Shown: positions 10,042 to 19,866 of the stretch, piece after piece | How the letters are laid out: each line of letters begins with the position of its first letter | How positions within the stretch are numbered: position 1 is the first letter of the stretch | Origin: Clostridiales bacterium | GTDB taxonomy: Bacteria > Bacillota > Clostridia > Peptostreptococcales > Anaerovoracaceae | Reading direction: 5' to 3' | Assembly: GCA_015058185.1 (NCBI GenBank) | Contig: SVCV01000002.1 | Span: 1-41,344 of the forward strand | DNA length: 41,344 nucleotides | Translations under genes and position numbers: made by a program | Notes under the pieces: generated by a model | Told to the model about the DNA's origin: nothing | Database searches by the model: none | What the model saw: the letters and a program-made list of their open reading frames with translations, nothing else

Positions 10042-10096
10042 AACGGCCAGCGGGCCGTTCTCACAAAAAAACTGCTCACGCAAGAGCAGTTTTTTT
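10042..10096. terminator. Tandem terminator hairpins between convergent LtaS-like gene and rnpB
   Basis: aacggccagcgggccgtt (T-tract on minus side) and aaaaaaactgctcacgcaagagcagttttttt (bidirectional). Confidence 0.8.
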
Positions 10097-10102
10097 CTAT
10101 AC

Positions 10103-10470
10103 AAATGATGAGCAAGCCGTAAGCCGGGTTCTGTCATTGCAGCCATCTATCTGGGACTGCTGTCGCCAGCAGCCTCGTGCGGCCTACCTCTCGGGAAGCG
10201 GCGGGCAACCGCCTTTCTGCGAAAGCCGAAACTTTCGCACCCTATTGGCCTTGCTCCGGGTGGGGTTTGCACGGCCGGCCCGTCCCCGGACCGCCGGTGA
10301 GCTCTTACCTCGCCATTTCGCCCTTACCTGAATTGCTTCAGGCGGTATGTTTCTGTTGCACTTTCCCTAAAGTCGCCTCCGCCGGACGTTATCCGGCACC
10401 CTTGCCCTGTGGAGCCCGGACTTTCCTCACGGGATCGCTCCCGCGCAGCTGCCTGGCCTACTCATCATTT
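10103..10470 (-). ncRNA. rnpB: RNase P RNA, bacterial class A
   Basis: Minus strand AUGAGUAGGCCAGGCAGCUGCGCGGGAGCGAUCCCGUGAGGAAAGUCCGGGCUCCACAGGGCAAGGGUGCCGGAUAACGUCCGGCGGAGGCGACUUUAGGGAAAGUGCAACAGAAACA ... ACAGAACCCGGCUUACGGCUUGCUCAU: universal P RNA core motifs. Confidence 0.96.
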
Positions 10471-10478
10471 ATAAGCGT

Positions 10479-11285
10479 TTAATATTTTTCCGTATTGAAA
10501 GGATCTGTATTCACAGCGGACTCCACGATCTCCACGGAGTCTCCAACCATTTCCCGAAGCTTTCGTGCAAAGTTTTCCACGAAGATAGCTTCTGTACCGA
10601 AATGTCCCGCATCGATCATGCAGATACCCAGTTCCAGGGCGTCCAACGCTCCGTGATGACGAACATCGCCGGTAATAAACAGATCACACCGGTTGTAAAG
10701 AGCCGTTTCCAGCTCCTGTCGACCGCCTGCACCGGTACAGACTGCCGCAGTCTTAATGGGGGTCTCAGGATCCCCTACCAAACGAATATGGTTTAAATTC
10801 AGGGCTTTTTTCAGCCGGTCACCCACCTCTCTGAGAGTCAGAGTTTCCGGGAATACACCCATTCTTCCAAAGGCCGCTACATCCCGTCCAGGGAGATGCA
10901 TGACCAGGTTTTCCACCTGTTCCATGCCGGCCTTTTCGGCAATATAGTCATTGTTTCCGCCCACTGCCGCATCAAAGGAAGTATGTGCGGAATAAACGGA
11001 GATCCCATTTTGGATCAAACGGATCACATAACGTCCCGGAACCTTTTGAAGATCCACGGTTCGGATGGGGTTAAACAGGAGAGGATGGTGGCAGAGGATC
11101 ATATCCGCCCCGCAGGCTGCTGCCTCATCAATGACTCCGGAGGTGATCTCCAAAGCCACCAGGATCTTATGTACTTCTTCCCGGCCCAAATCGATCTGCA
11201 TCCCACAGTTATCCCAGTCAGCAGCCAGGTCTAAAGGTGCGATGGTATGGACTGCAGAAAGCAGTTCTTTTAACGCCATGGCCAT
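10479..11285 (-). CDS. Nif3-like dinuclear metal-centre protein (YqfO/GTP cyclohydrolase I type 2 homolog)
   Basis: 268 aa; DNCGMQIDLG, ILCHHPLLF, YSAHTSFDAAVGGNNDYIAE, TGDVRHH, DAGHFGTE. Confidence 0.95.
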   Translation of the reverse strand: MAMALKELLSAVHTIAPLDLAADWDNCGMQIDLGREEVHKILVALEITSGVIDEAAACGADMILCHHPLLFNPIRTVDLQKVPGRYVIRLIQNGISVYSAHTSFDAAVGGNNDYIAEKAGMEQVENLVMHLPGRDVAAFGRMGVFPETLTLREVGDRLKKALNLNHIRLVGDPETPIKTAAVCTGAGGRQELETALYNRCDLFITGDVRHHGALDALELGICMIDAGHFGTEAIFVENFARKLREMVGDSVEIVESAVNTDPFNTEKY

Positions 11286-11288
11286 AGG

Positions 11289-11993
11289 TCATACATCCTT
11301 TCTTCGCTGTTTCAATCCTTCCAGCTGGATCATAAGATCTTCTGTGGGGACCTCGTCCTCGCCGGGAAAACTCCGCAGAGTTCTGGCGGAGAGGATCTCC
11401 TCAAACATTCGGATCTTTCGATCGGTAAATTCCCCCAACAGAGGATCTTTTTCCCGAAACAGCAGCGGACTTAAGAGAAAGTCCACCGGATGTTCCGGCT
11501 TATAAGTCCATTCCTTTGCAGGCTCCACTACGAGGATCTCGCAGATGTAGCGCCCTTCCCTCACCAGCTTTTCCGCGGTAATGGGAAGTCCCTTTTCCCA
11601 AAGGTACTGCCGAAGCTTGTCCTGGGCATTCCGGGGCTGCAGGATCAATTTTTTAAAATTCCGGGTCTTTTCCAAATCATGGTCCAGAATATCAGCAATG
11701 AGCAGACCGCCCATACCGGCGATCACTACCGTATCCGCTTCCTCCGGACCGAAAGGCTCCAGACCGCTTCCCAAACGAAGGTCAAAGGCCTCTCCGGGAA
11801 CCAGCTTCTCCAAATTTCCTTTGGCTTTTGCCAGGGGGCCCTCATTGACATCGCAAAGGATCACATGGGGGCAGATCCCCTTTTGCCAAAGAAAAAGCGG
11901 AAGAAAACCATGATCGGTTCCTACATCCGCCATTCTTTCACCGGGGGAAACAAAATCAGCTATAATCTGCAAACGATCTGATAATTTTTTCAT
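11289..11993 (-). CDS. trmK: tRNA (adenine(22)-N1)-methyltransferase TrmK
   Basis: 234 aa; MADVGTDHGFLPLFL, VVIAGMGGLLIADIL, LILQPRNAQDKLRQYL. Confidence 0.93.
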   Translation of the reverse strand: MKKLSDRLQIIADFVSPGERMADVGTDHGFLPLFLWQKGICPHVILCDVNEGPLAKAKGNLEKLVPGEAFDLRLGSGLEPFGPEEADTVVIAGMGGLLIADILDHDLEKTRNFKKLILQPRNAQDKLRQYLWEKGLPITAEKLVREGRYICEILVVEPAKEWTYKPEHPVDFLLSPLLFREKDPLLGEFTDRKIRMFEEILSARTLRSFPGEDEVPTEDLMIQLEGLKQRRKDV

Positions 11994-12017
11994 ATGGCTA
12001 CAGGGAGCAGGCCCGGC

Positions 12018-13143
12018 CTACTCCAGATAATCCTTCAACTTTTTGCTGCGGCTGGGGTGACGGAGCTTACGCAGAGCCTTGGCTTCGATCTGACGGATCC
12101 GTTCTCTGGTAACGTCAAAGCGCTTGCCCACTTCTTCCAGAGTTCTTGCCCGGCCATCGTCCAAACCAAAACGGAGACGCAGTACCTTCTGTTCTCTTTC
12201 CGTAAGAGTATCCAAAACTTCCACCAACTGTTCCTTCAGCATAGAGAAAGCGGCAGCATCAGCGGGAGCGGGAACTTCGTCGTCAGGGATAAAATCACCC
12301 AGATGGCTGTCTTCTTCTTCGCCGATGGGAGTTTCCAGGGATACAGGTTCCTGGGCGATCTTCAGGATCTCACGAACCTTTTCTACGGAAATATCCATTT
12401 CCTTGGCAATTTCTTCAGGGGAAGGTTCTCTGCCGTATTCCTGAAGCAGCTGACGGGAAATGCGGATCAGTTTGTTGATGGTTTCCACCATATGCACGGG
12501 GATACGGATGGTTCTGGCCTGGTCCGCAATGGAACGGGTGATGGCCTGCCGGATCCACCAGGTGGCATATGTACTGAATTTGTAACCCTTTCTCCAGTCA
12601 AACTTATCCACCGCTTTGATCAGGCCTAAGTTACCTTCCTGGATCAGATCCAGGAACAGCATTCCGCGGCCCACATATCTTTTCGCAATGCTGACAACCA
12701 ATCGAAGGTTGGCTTCGCAAAGACGCTTCTTAGCTCTTTCGTCCCCTTCTTCCATCATCTTTGCCAGCTCGATTTCTTCGTCTGCAGACAGAAGAGGAAC
12801 TTTACCGATCTCCTTCAGGTACATTCTTACAGGATCGTCTACCGCAATGGTCTTGGGAAGCGTGGCTTCCAGATCGATCTCACTGGTTTCATGCACCAGT
12901 TCCAATTCAGGATCATCTTCCTTTTTCCATGCTGATGATCTCAAAATCATCGGGATCGGATTCGGTCACGATGTCTACGCCATTGGATAAGAGGGCCTCG
13001 TAAAGATCATCCATCTGGGCCTTGTCCATATCAACATGTTCCAAATGATCAGCGATCTCCGTATAAGTGATGCTGCCCTTTTGCTTGGCCTTTTCCATCA
13101 AATCATTGATATATTCAAATTTCTTTTCGTCGTTGGTATCCAT
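12018..13143 (-). pseudogene. rpoD: Primary sigma factor RpoD, interrupted by an apparent single-base frameshift (two ORFs: 12913-13143 region 1.1; 12018-12950 regions 1.2-4)
   Basis: C-terminal ORF has [77 protein letters not shown]; upstream ORF is a sigma region 1.1-like KFEYINDLMEKAKQKGSITYTEIADHL; frames join if one G is removed from ATGGAAAAAGGAAGAT. Confidence 0.9.
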
Positions 13144-13144
13144 T

Positions 13145-14935
13145 TTAAAACCCATTTTCAACATCCCCTTTTCCTGACTGCTTCTGAAGTTCCATCAATT
13201 CTTTCGTCAATTCCTCGATAGCTCCCCGATCCGTTTCATCATCAAGCAGGGACAAACGCATTATGATATCTTCTTCTCGTCTTGTTTTTTCATTGCTTTG
13301 AATGTGGTGAACGCAATCCCGGAACACTTCTTTATCCCGGCCGGCGATCCTTACATTCTCCAATATATCTTTTAAAACCGTCCGATCCGAATCTTCCAAA
13401 CTGTCTTCCAAAAGCCGGAGATCGATCTCTCCATCGCCCCTATAAAGGGATTCGATCAGTTGGAATATCCGTTTGTGGACAGGCTTTTCAAATACTTCTT
13501 TGTACGGCTGGATCTTCGGAATGTACTCCCCTTTCAGGAGTGCCAAGCGAATGAGGTTTCGCTCCAGCATATCGTTCCCCCGACCGGGCCGTCTGCCCTC
13601 AGGCTTCTTTTGTCCTGTGGACTGATCTCCCGCAGGAGCTGCATTCACGGGACGCTGCTTATTATGATTTCCAAAGACCTCTAATCTTATTGCACCCTCG
13701 GAAATACCCGCTTCCGCGGCGATTTTTCCCACATAGGCATCCGCTTCCATAGGGCTCAGAGCCCGAAGGATGGCAGCAGATTCCTGCAGATAACTGATCC
13801 GGCCTTCTGTGGTCTTCAAATCTGTCTTCTTTTTGAGAAGATGAAGCTTGAAATCAACCAGCGGCAAAGCTTCTTCCACCAAACGGAGGAAAGCATCTTT
13901 CCCGCGAAGCTTAATGTAGTCATCCGGATCTTTCCCTTCCGGAATCATAAGAACCTTCGCCTTGCAGCCTGCGGCATAAAGGACATCCACACCCCGAAGG
14001 GCTGCCTTTTGTCCGGCGGCGTCAGCATCATAAGCAAGGACTACATTTTTCGTGTACCGCTTCAGCATAGCGGCCTGATTTTCCGTAAGGGCAGTACCTA
14101 AAGAGGCAGCTACATTCCGGATCCCATGTTGGTACAGAGAGATCACATCCATATAGCCTTCCACCAGGATCGCACAATCCTCACGGTTAATATCCTGTCT
14201 GGTAAGATTTAAACCATACAGGTTGTTTTTTTTCAAAAACACGGTGGATTCCGGAGAGTTCAGGTATTTCGGCTCATCGTCCCCCAGGGTTCGTCCGCCG
14301 AAGCCGATGACCTTGCCCCGTGTATTGATAATGGGGAACATGACCCTCGACCGGAACCGGTCATAATATTTGGTTGGATCCTTTTTTCCCTGGGAAATCA
14401 ATCCCAGTTCCATCAGGGACTCTTCCGCAAAGCCTTTTTCCTTCAAATGGAGCCACAGGCTGTCCCATTCATCATCGGCAAAACCGATGCCGAACTTTCG
14501 CAAAGTCTCCACATCAAGCCCCCGCTTCATCATATACGCGTTGGCTTTGTTGGCATCCTTTCGGAATCGTTTATAGAAAAAAGCGGCAGCCTCCCGATTC
14601 ATTTCATAAAGGGCATTCTTCTTCCCTTCCGAAGCGAACTGAGAGGTGTCCAGAGAAATTCCATATTGCTCCGCCAGCTTCTCTACAGCTTCCTGGAAGT
14701 CCAGGTTATGGTACCGCTGGACGAAACCGATCACATCGCCGCCTTCCCCGCAGCCGAAGCACTTATAGGTTTGGCGGGTTTCCGAAACGATAAAAGAAGG
14801 TGTTTTCTCATTGTGAAAAGGACAAAGTCCCTTGTAGTTACCGCCCGTCTTTTTCAAAACAACAACACGGCCGATCACATCAACGATATTGCACCTGCTT
14901 TTTATTTCATCTACTATGTTTTCACGAAAGGCCAT
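13145..14935 (-). CDS. dnaG: DNA primase
   Basis: 596 aa; zinc finger CPFHNEKTPSF...CFGCGEGGD, RVMFPI...GRVIGFGGRTL-like, AILVEGYMDVISLYQ. Confidence 0.97.
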   Translation of the reverse strand: MAFRENIVDEIKSRCNIVDVIGRVVVLKKTGGNYKGLCPFHNEKTPSFIVSETRQTYKCFGCGEGGDVIGFVQRYHNLDFQEAVEKLAEQYGISLDTSQFASEGKKNALYEMNREAAAFFYKRFRKDANKANAYMMKRGLDVETLRKFGIGFADDEWDSLWLHLKEKGFAEESLMELGLISQGKKDPTKYYDRFRSRVMFPIINTRGKVIGFGGRTLGDDEPKYLNSPESTVFLKKNNLYGLNLTRQDINREDCAILVEGYMDVISLYQHGIRNVAASLGTALTENQAAMLKRYTKNVVLAYDADAAGQKAALRGVDVLYAAGCKAKVLMIPEGKDPDDYIKLRGKDAFLRLVEEALPLVDFKLHLLKKKTDLKTTEGRISYLQESAAILRALSPMEADAYVGKIAAEAGISEGAIRLEVFGNHNKQRPVNAAPAGDQSTGQKKPEGRRPGRGNDMLERNLIRLALLKGEYIPKIQPYKEVFEKPVHKRIFQLIESLYRGDGEIDLRLLEDSLEDSDRTVLKDILENVRIAGRDKEVFRDCVHHIQSNEKTRREEDIIMRLSLLDDETDRGAIEELTKELMELQKQSGKGDVENGF

Positions 14936-15022
14936 GTTCTCTTACCCCAATCAGCCCCGAATAAGCGAGACTAAGCTTGGTTTCTTATTCTACAAAAAAC
15001 GGCACTTTCCTTTATTTTTTAT

Positions 15023-16030
15023 TTAAATATTTTTTTCCATTTTCAATCGGGCATACAAGGTCTTGGCATACCGTTCCGTCATGCCCGCAATATGATCCTT
15101 TACCAGCTCTTCCGCACCCCATTCCGGGATCATGACCCGGAATTCCTCCGGCAGCTGCTCAGGATTTTCCTTGTAAAAATCATAGAGGAAATGGATCATA
15201 GTGCCGATCTCTTCCAGATCCTCAACTTTTTTCACATCTTTATTGTAGTATACCCGCTCAAACATAAAAGCTCTCAGTTTATTCATGTAGAATAAACATT
15301 CGTCGCTCATGCGCAGCTTGTCCTGGCCATAGCTGTTTTCCACCAGATCCATGACCAAAGTGTGGATCCGGGCACCATGGCCCTGACCTAAAAATTCCGC
15401 ACAATCGGAGGGAATATCGCTTTCCTGAATAATACCGCCCCGAACAGCGTCATCGATATCGTGATTGATATAGGCGATCCGGTCGCTGAAGCGAATGGCC
15501 TGTCCTTCCAGGGTAAAGGGGATCGTATCGCCGGTGTGATTCAGGATCCCATCGCGAACTTCTTCCGTCAGATTCATCAGCTTGCCACCGGCACGCCGTT
15601 CCAAATAATCCACGACCCGAAGACTTTGTACATTATGGCGGAAGCCGCCGGAATGGCACTGATCCAAAATGGATTCTCCGCTGTGACCGAAGGGAGTATG
15701 ACCCAGGTCATGGCCCAGTGCAATGGCCTCTGTCAAGTCGTCGTTGAGTCCCAAACAGCGGGAAATGGTCCTTCCGATCTGGGCAACTTCCAATGTGTGC
15801 GTCAGGCGAGTCCGATAATGGTCCCCTTCCGGAGCCAGGAAAACCTGGGTTTTATGCATCAGCCGCCGGAAAGACTTGGAATGCACGATCCGGTCACGGT
15901 CTCTTTGGTAATCCGTACGCAAAGGACACTTCTCCTCGGGATTCTTCCGTCCCCGGGACTCTGCAGCCAAAGATGCAAAGGGAGAAAGGACTTCCCTTTC
16001 CCGTCTTTCAATATCTTCTCTGAGGATCAA
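15023..16030 (-). CDS. dGTPase-like deoxyguanosinetriphosphate triphosphohydrolase (HD domain)
   Basis: SFRRLMHKTQVFLAPEGDHYRTRLTHTLEVAQIGRTI, GHDLGHTPFGHSGE; TTG start at 16030 chosen for AGGAGG 8 nt upstream; listed ORF extends to 16105. Confidence 0.93.
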   Translation of the reverse strand: MILREDIERREREVLSPFASLAAESRGRKNPEEKCPLRTDYQRDRDRIVHSKSFRRLMHKTQVFLAPEGDHYRTRLTHTLEVAQIGRTISRCLGLNDDLTEAIALGHDLGHTPFGHSGESILDQCHSGGFRHNVQSLRVVDYLERRAGGKLMNLTEEVRDGILNHTGDTIPFTLEGQAIRFSDRIAYINHDIDDAVRGGIIQESDIPSDCAEFLGQGHGARIHTLVMDLVENSYGQDKLRMSDECLFYMNKLRAFMFERVYYNKDVKKVEDLEEIGTMIHFLYDFYKENPEQLPEEFRVMIPEWGAEELVKDHIAGMTERYAKTLYARLKMEKNI

Positions 16031-16091
16031 ATGACTCACCTCCTGATTTGCCGTCTCATTTTCCGTGGAAATAAGGGCCGGCTTATACAAG

Positions 16092-16119
16092 GAATTCACG
16101 AGCACAGGCTCGTGAATTC
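16092..16119. repeat. 28-nt perfect inverted repeat (12-bp arms, 4-nt loop) between pit and dgt
   Basis: gaattcacgagc acag gctcgtgaattc, no U-tract on either side. Confidence 0.85.
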
Positions 16120-16147
16120 TGATAAAAATAATTCCGGATTATTTTAT

Positions 16148-17140
16148 TTACATAGCCAAACCAAGGAGCAGAGAACATCCTGCGCCGAGAGCGATGGTAA
16201 TAGGCAAAGTAATGACCCATGCAATGGCAATATTACCGGCTGTGTTCCACTTTACTGCACGCAGTCTCTTAGCGGTACCAGCACCCATGATGGAGGTGGT
16301 GATAACCTGAGTGGTACTTACAGGCGCACCGATAAAGGAAGCGCATTCAATTACCGCAGCGGCCGTAGCCTGTGCTGCAAATCCATTGGCAGGAGTCAGC
16401 TTGGTTACGCTTCCGCCCATGGTCTTCATAACTTTCCATCCGCCTACGGCAGTACCGGTAGCCATGGTGCAGGCACAGATGATCTTTACCCACAGGGGAA
16501 CATCTGCATCCGCTCCGAGGAAACCGCCGGTAATGAGGGCCAGCGTGATAATACCCATGGTTTTTTGGGCATCGTTGTTTCCGTGAGAGTAAGCTACCAA
16601 TGCAGCAGAGAAGATCTGCAGCTTGGAGAATACTTTATTTACCTTGTTATTGGGGCGATTTGCAAGGAAGTTGAAAATCACCTTCATGACAAGAAAACCT
16701 AACAGGAAGCCGACTACGGGAGAACAGAACAGAGGGATTACGACTTTGTTCAGAACCCCTGTCCAAATGATATGCTCAAAGGACATGCAGTAGCCGATGG
16801 TAGCACCTACCAAACCGCCGATAAGGGCATGGGAGGAGCTGGAGGGAATGCCGAAATACCAGGTGATCAGATCCCAGATAATGGCCGCGATCAAAGCAGC
16901 CAAAATTACATACTGTTCCAACTGGATATCCACCAGACCGCTGGAAATGGTCTTTGCAACCTTTTCCCCCATCAGGGCGCCGATCAGATTCATGGCGGCA
17001 GCCAACAGGATCGCATTCCGGGGAGTCAGGGCTCTCGTATAAACCGATGTGGCAATGGCACAGGCGGTATCGTGGAACCCGTTAATAAATTCAAATACAA
17101 GCGCAGCAATGATGACGCATAACAGAATCGTACTAAGCAT
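16148..17140 (-). CDS. pit: Inorganic phosphate transporter, PiT family
   Basis: 330 aa; FINGFHDTACAIAT, GIPSSSSHALIGGLVGA, AYSHGNNDAQKTMGII. Confidence 0.95.
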   Translation of the reverse strand: MLSTILLCVIIAALVFEFINGFHDTACAIATSVYTRALTPRNAILLAAAMNLIGALMGEKVAKTISSGLVDIQLEQYVILAALIAAIIWDLITWYFGIPSSSSHALIGGLVGATIGYCMSFEHIIWTGVLNKVVIPLFCSPVVGFLLGFLVMKVIFNFLANRPNNKVNKVFSKLQIFSAALVAYSHGNNDAQKTMGIITLALITGGFLGADADVPLWVKIICACTMATGTAVGGWKVMKTMGGSVTKLTPANGFAAQATAAAVIECASFIGAPVSTTQVITTSIMGAGTAKRLRAVKWNTAGNIAIAWVITLPITIALGAGCSLLLGLAM

Positions 17141-17756
17141 GCTTCATGACCACGCCTTCGATAATATTGGCAACGCCCTCACAGGCGTCAATGGACTCTT
17201 CCAGAAGATCAAAGATCAGCTGCCACTTAATGATCTCCACAGGATCTTTTTCTTCCCGGAACAGACGGCTCATGGCGTCTCTGTAAACCAGGTCGCCTTC
17301 GTTTTCCAGGCGATTGACTTCGATGACCTGCTCCATGACCTTCCGATCCTTCTTCATATTGCCCAGGTGAGCAAACAAAACCTTCAATTCGTCTACGCTC
17401 TTGACAATGATTTCCGTCATAGCCTTTGCTTCAGGCCGCATGCTATGTACATCAAAAACGAGGAATCGGTTTGCAACTTCTTCCATAGAGTCTACGATAT
17501 TGTCCATTTCTCTGGCAATATCGTAAATATCTTCTCTGTCGAAGGGGGTTACAAAAGATGCGTGAAGGGCTTCCAATACCTTATGGGCCTCTTTATCGCA
17601 TTCCGTTTCCAGTTCCTTCATATGTTCCACTTTTCTGCGAACATCCACGTAATCCGTTACCAGTTCGTGAAAGAAAAGTGCAGCAGAACCAATATGTTCA
17701 ATGGAATTCTGAAAAAGCTGAAAGAAAGTATCTTCTTTTTTTCTTACTCCGATCAT
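17133..17756 (-). CDS. DUF47 / PhoU-like phosphate transport accessory protein
   Basis: 207 aa; helical, VTPFDREDIYDIAREMDNIVDSMEEVANRFLVF, ENEGDLVYRDAM; overlaps pit start. Confidence 0.93.
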   Translation of the reverse strand: MIGVRKKEDTFFQLFQNSIEHIGSAALFFHELVTDYVDVRRKVEHMKELETECDKEAHKVLEALHASFVTPFDREDIYDIAREMDNIVDSMEEVANRFLVFDVHSMRPEAKAMTEIIVKSVDELKVLFAHLGNMKKDRKVMEQVIEVNRLENEGDLVYRDAMSRLFREEKDPVEIIKWQLIFDLLEESIDACEGVANIIEGVVMKHA

Positions 17757-17771
17757 CTTATCCTCCTGTTG

Positions 17772-17812
17772 AAAAAAAGAGTCTGAGACACACTAAAATG
17801 CATCCCAGACTC
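17772..17812 (-). terminator. Terminator of rpsB-tsf
   Basis: Minus strand GAGTCTGggatgcattttagtgtgtctCAGACTC followed by TTTTTTT. Confidence 0.65.
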
Positions 17813-17883
17813 TATTTATGCGTGTTTCTGCAATTGATCGTGCATCAGCTTTGATTTCGCCTGGGGCTCGTCAGTAAACTGTA

Positions 17884-18798
17884 TTACATTCCCATCTGCT
17901 TTGCTACTTCTTCTGCGAAGTTTTCTTCCTTCTTTTCGATGCCTTCGCCTACTTCGTAGCGGACCATTTCAACAACCTTGATGGCCTTGCCGATTTCCTT
18001 GGCTACGTTGTTTACATACTGCTCAACAGAGATTTCGCCGTCCTTAACGAACTTCTGTGCCAGCAGGCAGGTTTCCTTCAGTTCCTTCTTCAGGCGGCCA
18101 ACTACCATCTTTTCAACGATGTCTGCGGGCTTGCCTTCGTTCAGAGCCTGCTGAACCAGGATGCGCTTTTCGCTTTCGATGTATTCGGGATCAACTTCAG
18201 CTTCGGATACGAAACGGGGATTCATGGATGCAACCTGCATTGCAACGTCCTTACCAACTACGGTAACTTCTTCAACAGAAGCTTCGGTTTCCAGACCTAC
18301 CAGAACGCCGATGCGGCCAGCGCCGTGGATGTAACCAACGTATACGGTGCCGGGCTTGTTGCAGCAAGTGAAACGACGAACGTTCATGTTTTCACCGATC
18401 TTGGAGATCAGACCGTTCAGAGTAGCTGCTACGGATTCGCCGCCGTTGTAGGACATTTCCATGAATGCTTCCAGGTTAGCATCACCGGCATCCAGAGCCA
18501 TGTTTGCCAGACCGTCAACGAATGCTACGAATTCTTCGTTCTTTGCTACGAAGTCGGTTTCAGAGTTTACTTCAACGATTGCTGCCTTCTTGCCGTCTGC
18601 AGAGAAAGCAACCTTTACCAGACCCTGAGAAGCAACACGGCCAGCCTTCTTGGCTGCCTTAGCCAGACCCTTTTCACGCAGGATCTCAATGGCCTTTTCC
18701 ATATCGCCATCAGCTTCGATCAGAACCTTTTTGCAATCCATCATGCCTGCGCCGGTACGTTCGCGCAGTTCTTTTACCATACCTGCAGTAATGCTCAT
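17884..18798 (-). CDS. tsf: Elongation factor Ts
   Basis: 304 aa; VKELRERTGAGMMDCKKVLIEADGDMEKAIEILREKG, EVNSETDFVAKN. Confidence 0.97.
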   Translation of the reverse strand: MSITAGMVKELRERTGAGMMDCKKVLIEADGDMEKAIEILREKGLAKAAKKAGRVASQGLVKVAFSADGKKAAIVEVNSETDFVAKNEEFVAFVDGLANMALDAGDANLEAFMEMSYNGGESVAATLNGLISKIGENMNVRRFTCCNKPGTVYVGYIHGAGRIGVLVGLETEASVEEVTVVGKDVAMQVASMNPRFVSEAEVDPEYIESEKRILVQQALNEGKPADIVEKMVVGRLKKELKETCLLAQKFVKDGEISVEQYVNNVAKEIGKAIKVVEMVRYEVGEGIEKKEENFAEEVAKQMGM

Positions 18799-18854
18799 GG
18801 TTATTATCTCCTTTTGTACTTCTGGTTTCGAAAAACCTTAACGAGAGTTATTGA

Positions 18855-19589
18855 TTATTCAGCGTCTGCGCGAGCTTCTGCAGCTGCTTCGCCTTCGTCA
18901 TAGGATTCGCCCTGACGAGCTTCGATAACTGCGTCTGCCATCCGGCCTGCGATCAGCTTAACTGCTCTGATTGCATCGTCGTTTGCGGGGATGATGTAAT
19001 CTACATCGTCGGGATCACAGTTGGTGTCAACGATACCGATTACGGGGATACCCAGGATCCGTGCTTCCTTAACAGCGATCTTTTCCTTCTTGGGGTCAAC
19101 TACGAAGATTGCTGCGGGCATGCCGGGCATTTCCTTGATACCGCTCAGATATTTTTCCAGCTTTTCCTGTTCCAGGCGAAGCTTGGTTACTTCCTTCTTG
19201 GTGAGAGCATCGAAAGTGCCATCATTTTCCATAGCCTGAATGTCGTTCAGTCTCTTGATACGGGTTGCGATGGTCTTGAAGTTGGTGAGCATACCGCCCA
19301 GCCATCTTTCATTTACGAAGAACTGACCGCAGCGGCGAGCTTCGTCAGCGATTGCAGCCTGAGCCTGCTTCTTGGTTCCTACGAAGAGGATGGGCTTACC
19401 GGTTGCTGCAACTTCCTTCATGAAAGCATAAGCTTCATCGATCTTCTTTACAGTCTTCTGCAGGTCGATGATGTAGATACCGTTTCTTTCGGTGAAGATG
19501 TAGGGAGCCATCTTGGGGTTCCATCTCCGGGTCTGATGACCGAAATGTACGCCGGCTTCCAGTAACTGTTTCATAGAAATAACTGCCAT
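18855..19589 (-). CDS. rpsB: Small ribosomal subunit protein uS2
   Basis: [46 protein letters not shown] at 19589 (MAVISMKQ) favoured, AGGAGG about 9 nt upstream. Confidence 0.97.
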   Translation of the reverse strand: MAVISMKQLLEAGVHFGHQTRRWNPKMAPYIFTERNGIYIIDLQKTVKKIDEAYAFMKEVAATGKPILFVGTKKQAQAAIADEARRCGQFFVNERWLGGMLTNFKTIATRIKRLNDIQAMENDGTFDALTKKEVTKLRLEQEKLEKYLSGIKEMPGMPAAIFVVDPKKEKIAVKEARILGIPVIGIVDTNCDPDDVDYIIPANDDAIRAVKLIAGRMADAVIEARQGESYDEGEAAAEARADAE

Positions 19590-19728
19590 TTTCATTTACC
19601 TCCTGGTTATTCATCCACCCGGTGTTCCCCGAAAGCACTTAGTTCAGGCACCAGTCTTCAAGTGGCCGGGTGTGCAGATTTGCCTTTCAACAACATAGAA
19701 AGGCAGTATGCAAAGGCATACCTGGATT

Positions 19729-19757
19729 ACTATACTACATCAACCCCGTATTTGCAA
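19729..19757 (-). promoter_or_regulatory. Sigma-A-type promoter for rpsB-tsf
   Basis: Minus strand TTGCAA - 17 nt - TATAGT; implies about 130-nt 5' leader. Confidence 0.6.
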
Positions 19758-19866
19758 GATAAAAAATCAAAACTTAGCGATTTTTTTTCAAACCGCAATT
19801 CCATTCCACGCTTTCCCGTTGTTTTTGTAGAAGTTACCGCTGTTGTGCAACGAAAAGGAGAAAACA

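Noticed and set aside
10017-10331. Plus-strand ORFs 10017-10331 and 10177-10482 over the RNase P region
   Set aside because: They lie on the complement of rnpB, which has the universal P RNA core; not coding.
15461-16702. 413-aa plus-strand ORF antisense to dgt and pit
   Set aside because: Spans the complement of two unrelated conserved genes and their intergenic region.
19761-19789. AAAAAATC...GATTTTTTT inverted repeat upstream of the LytTR gene
   Set aside because: AT-only stem with low stability; likely compositional in the divergent promoter region.
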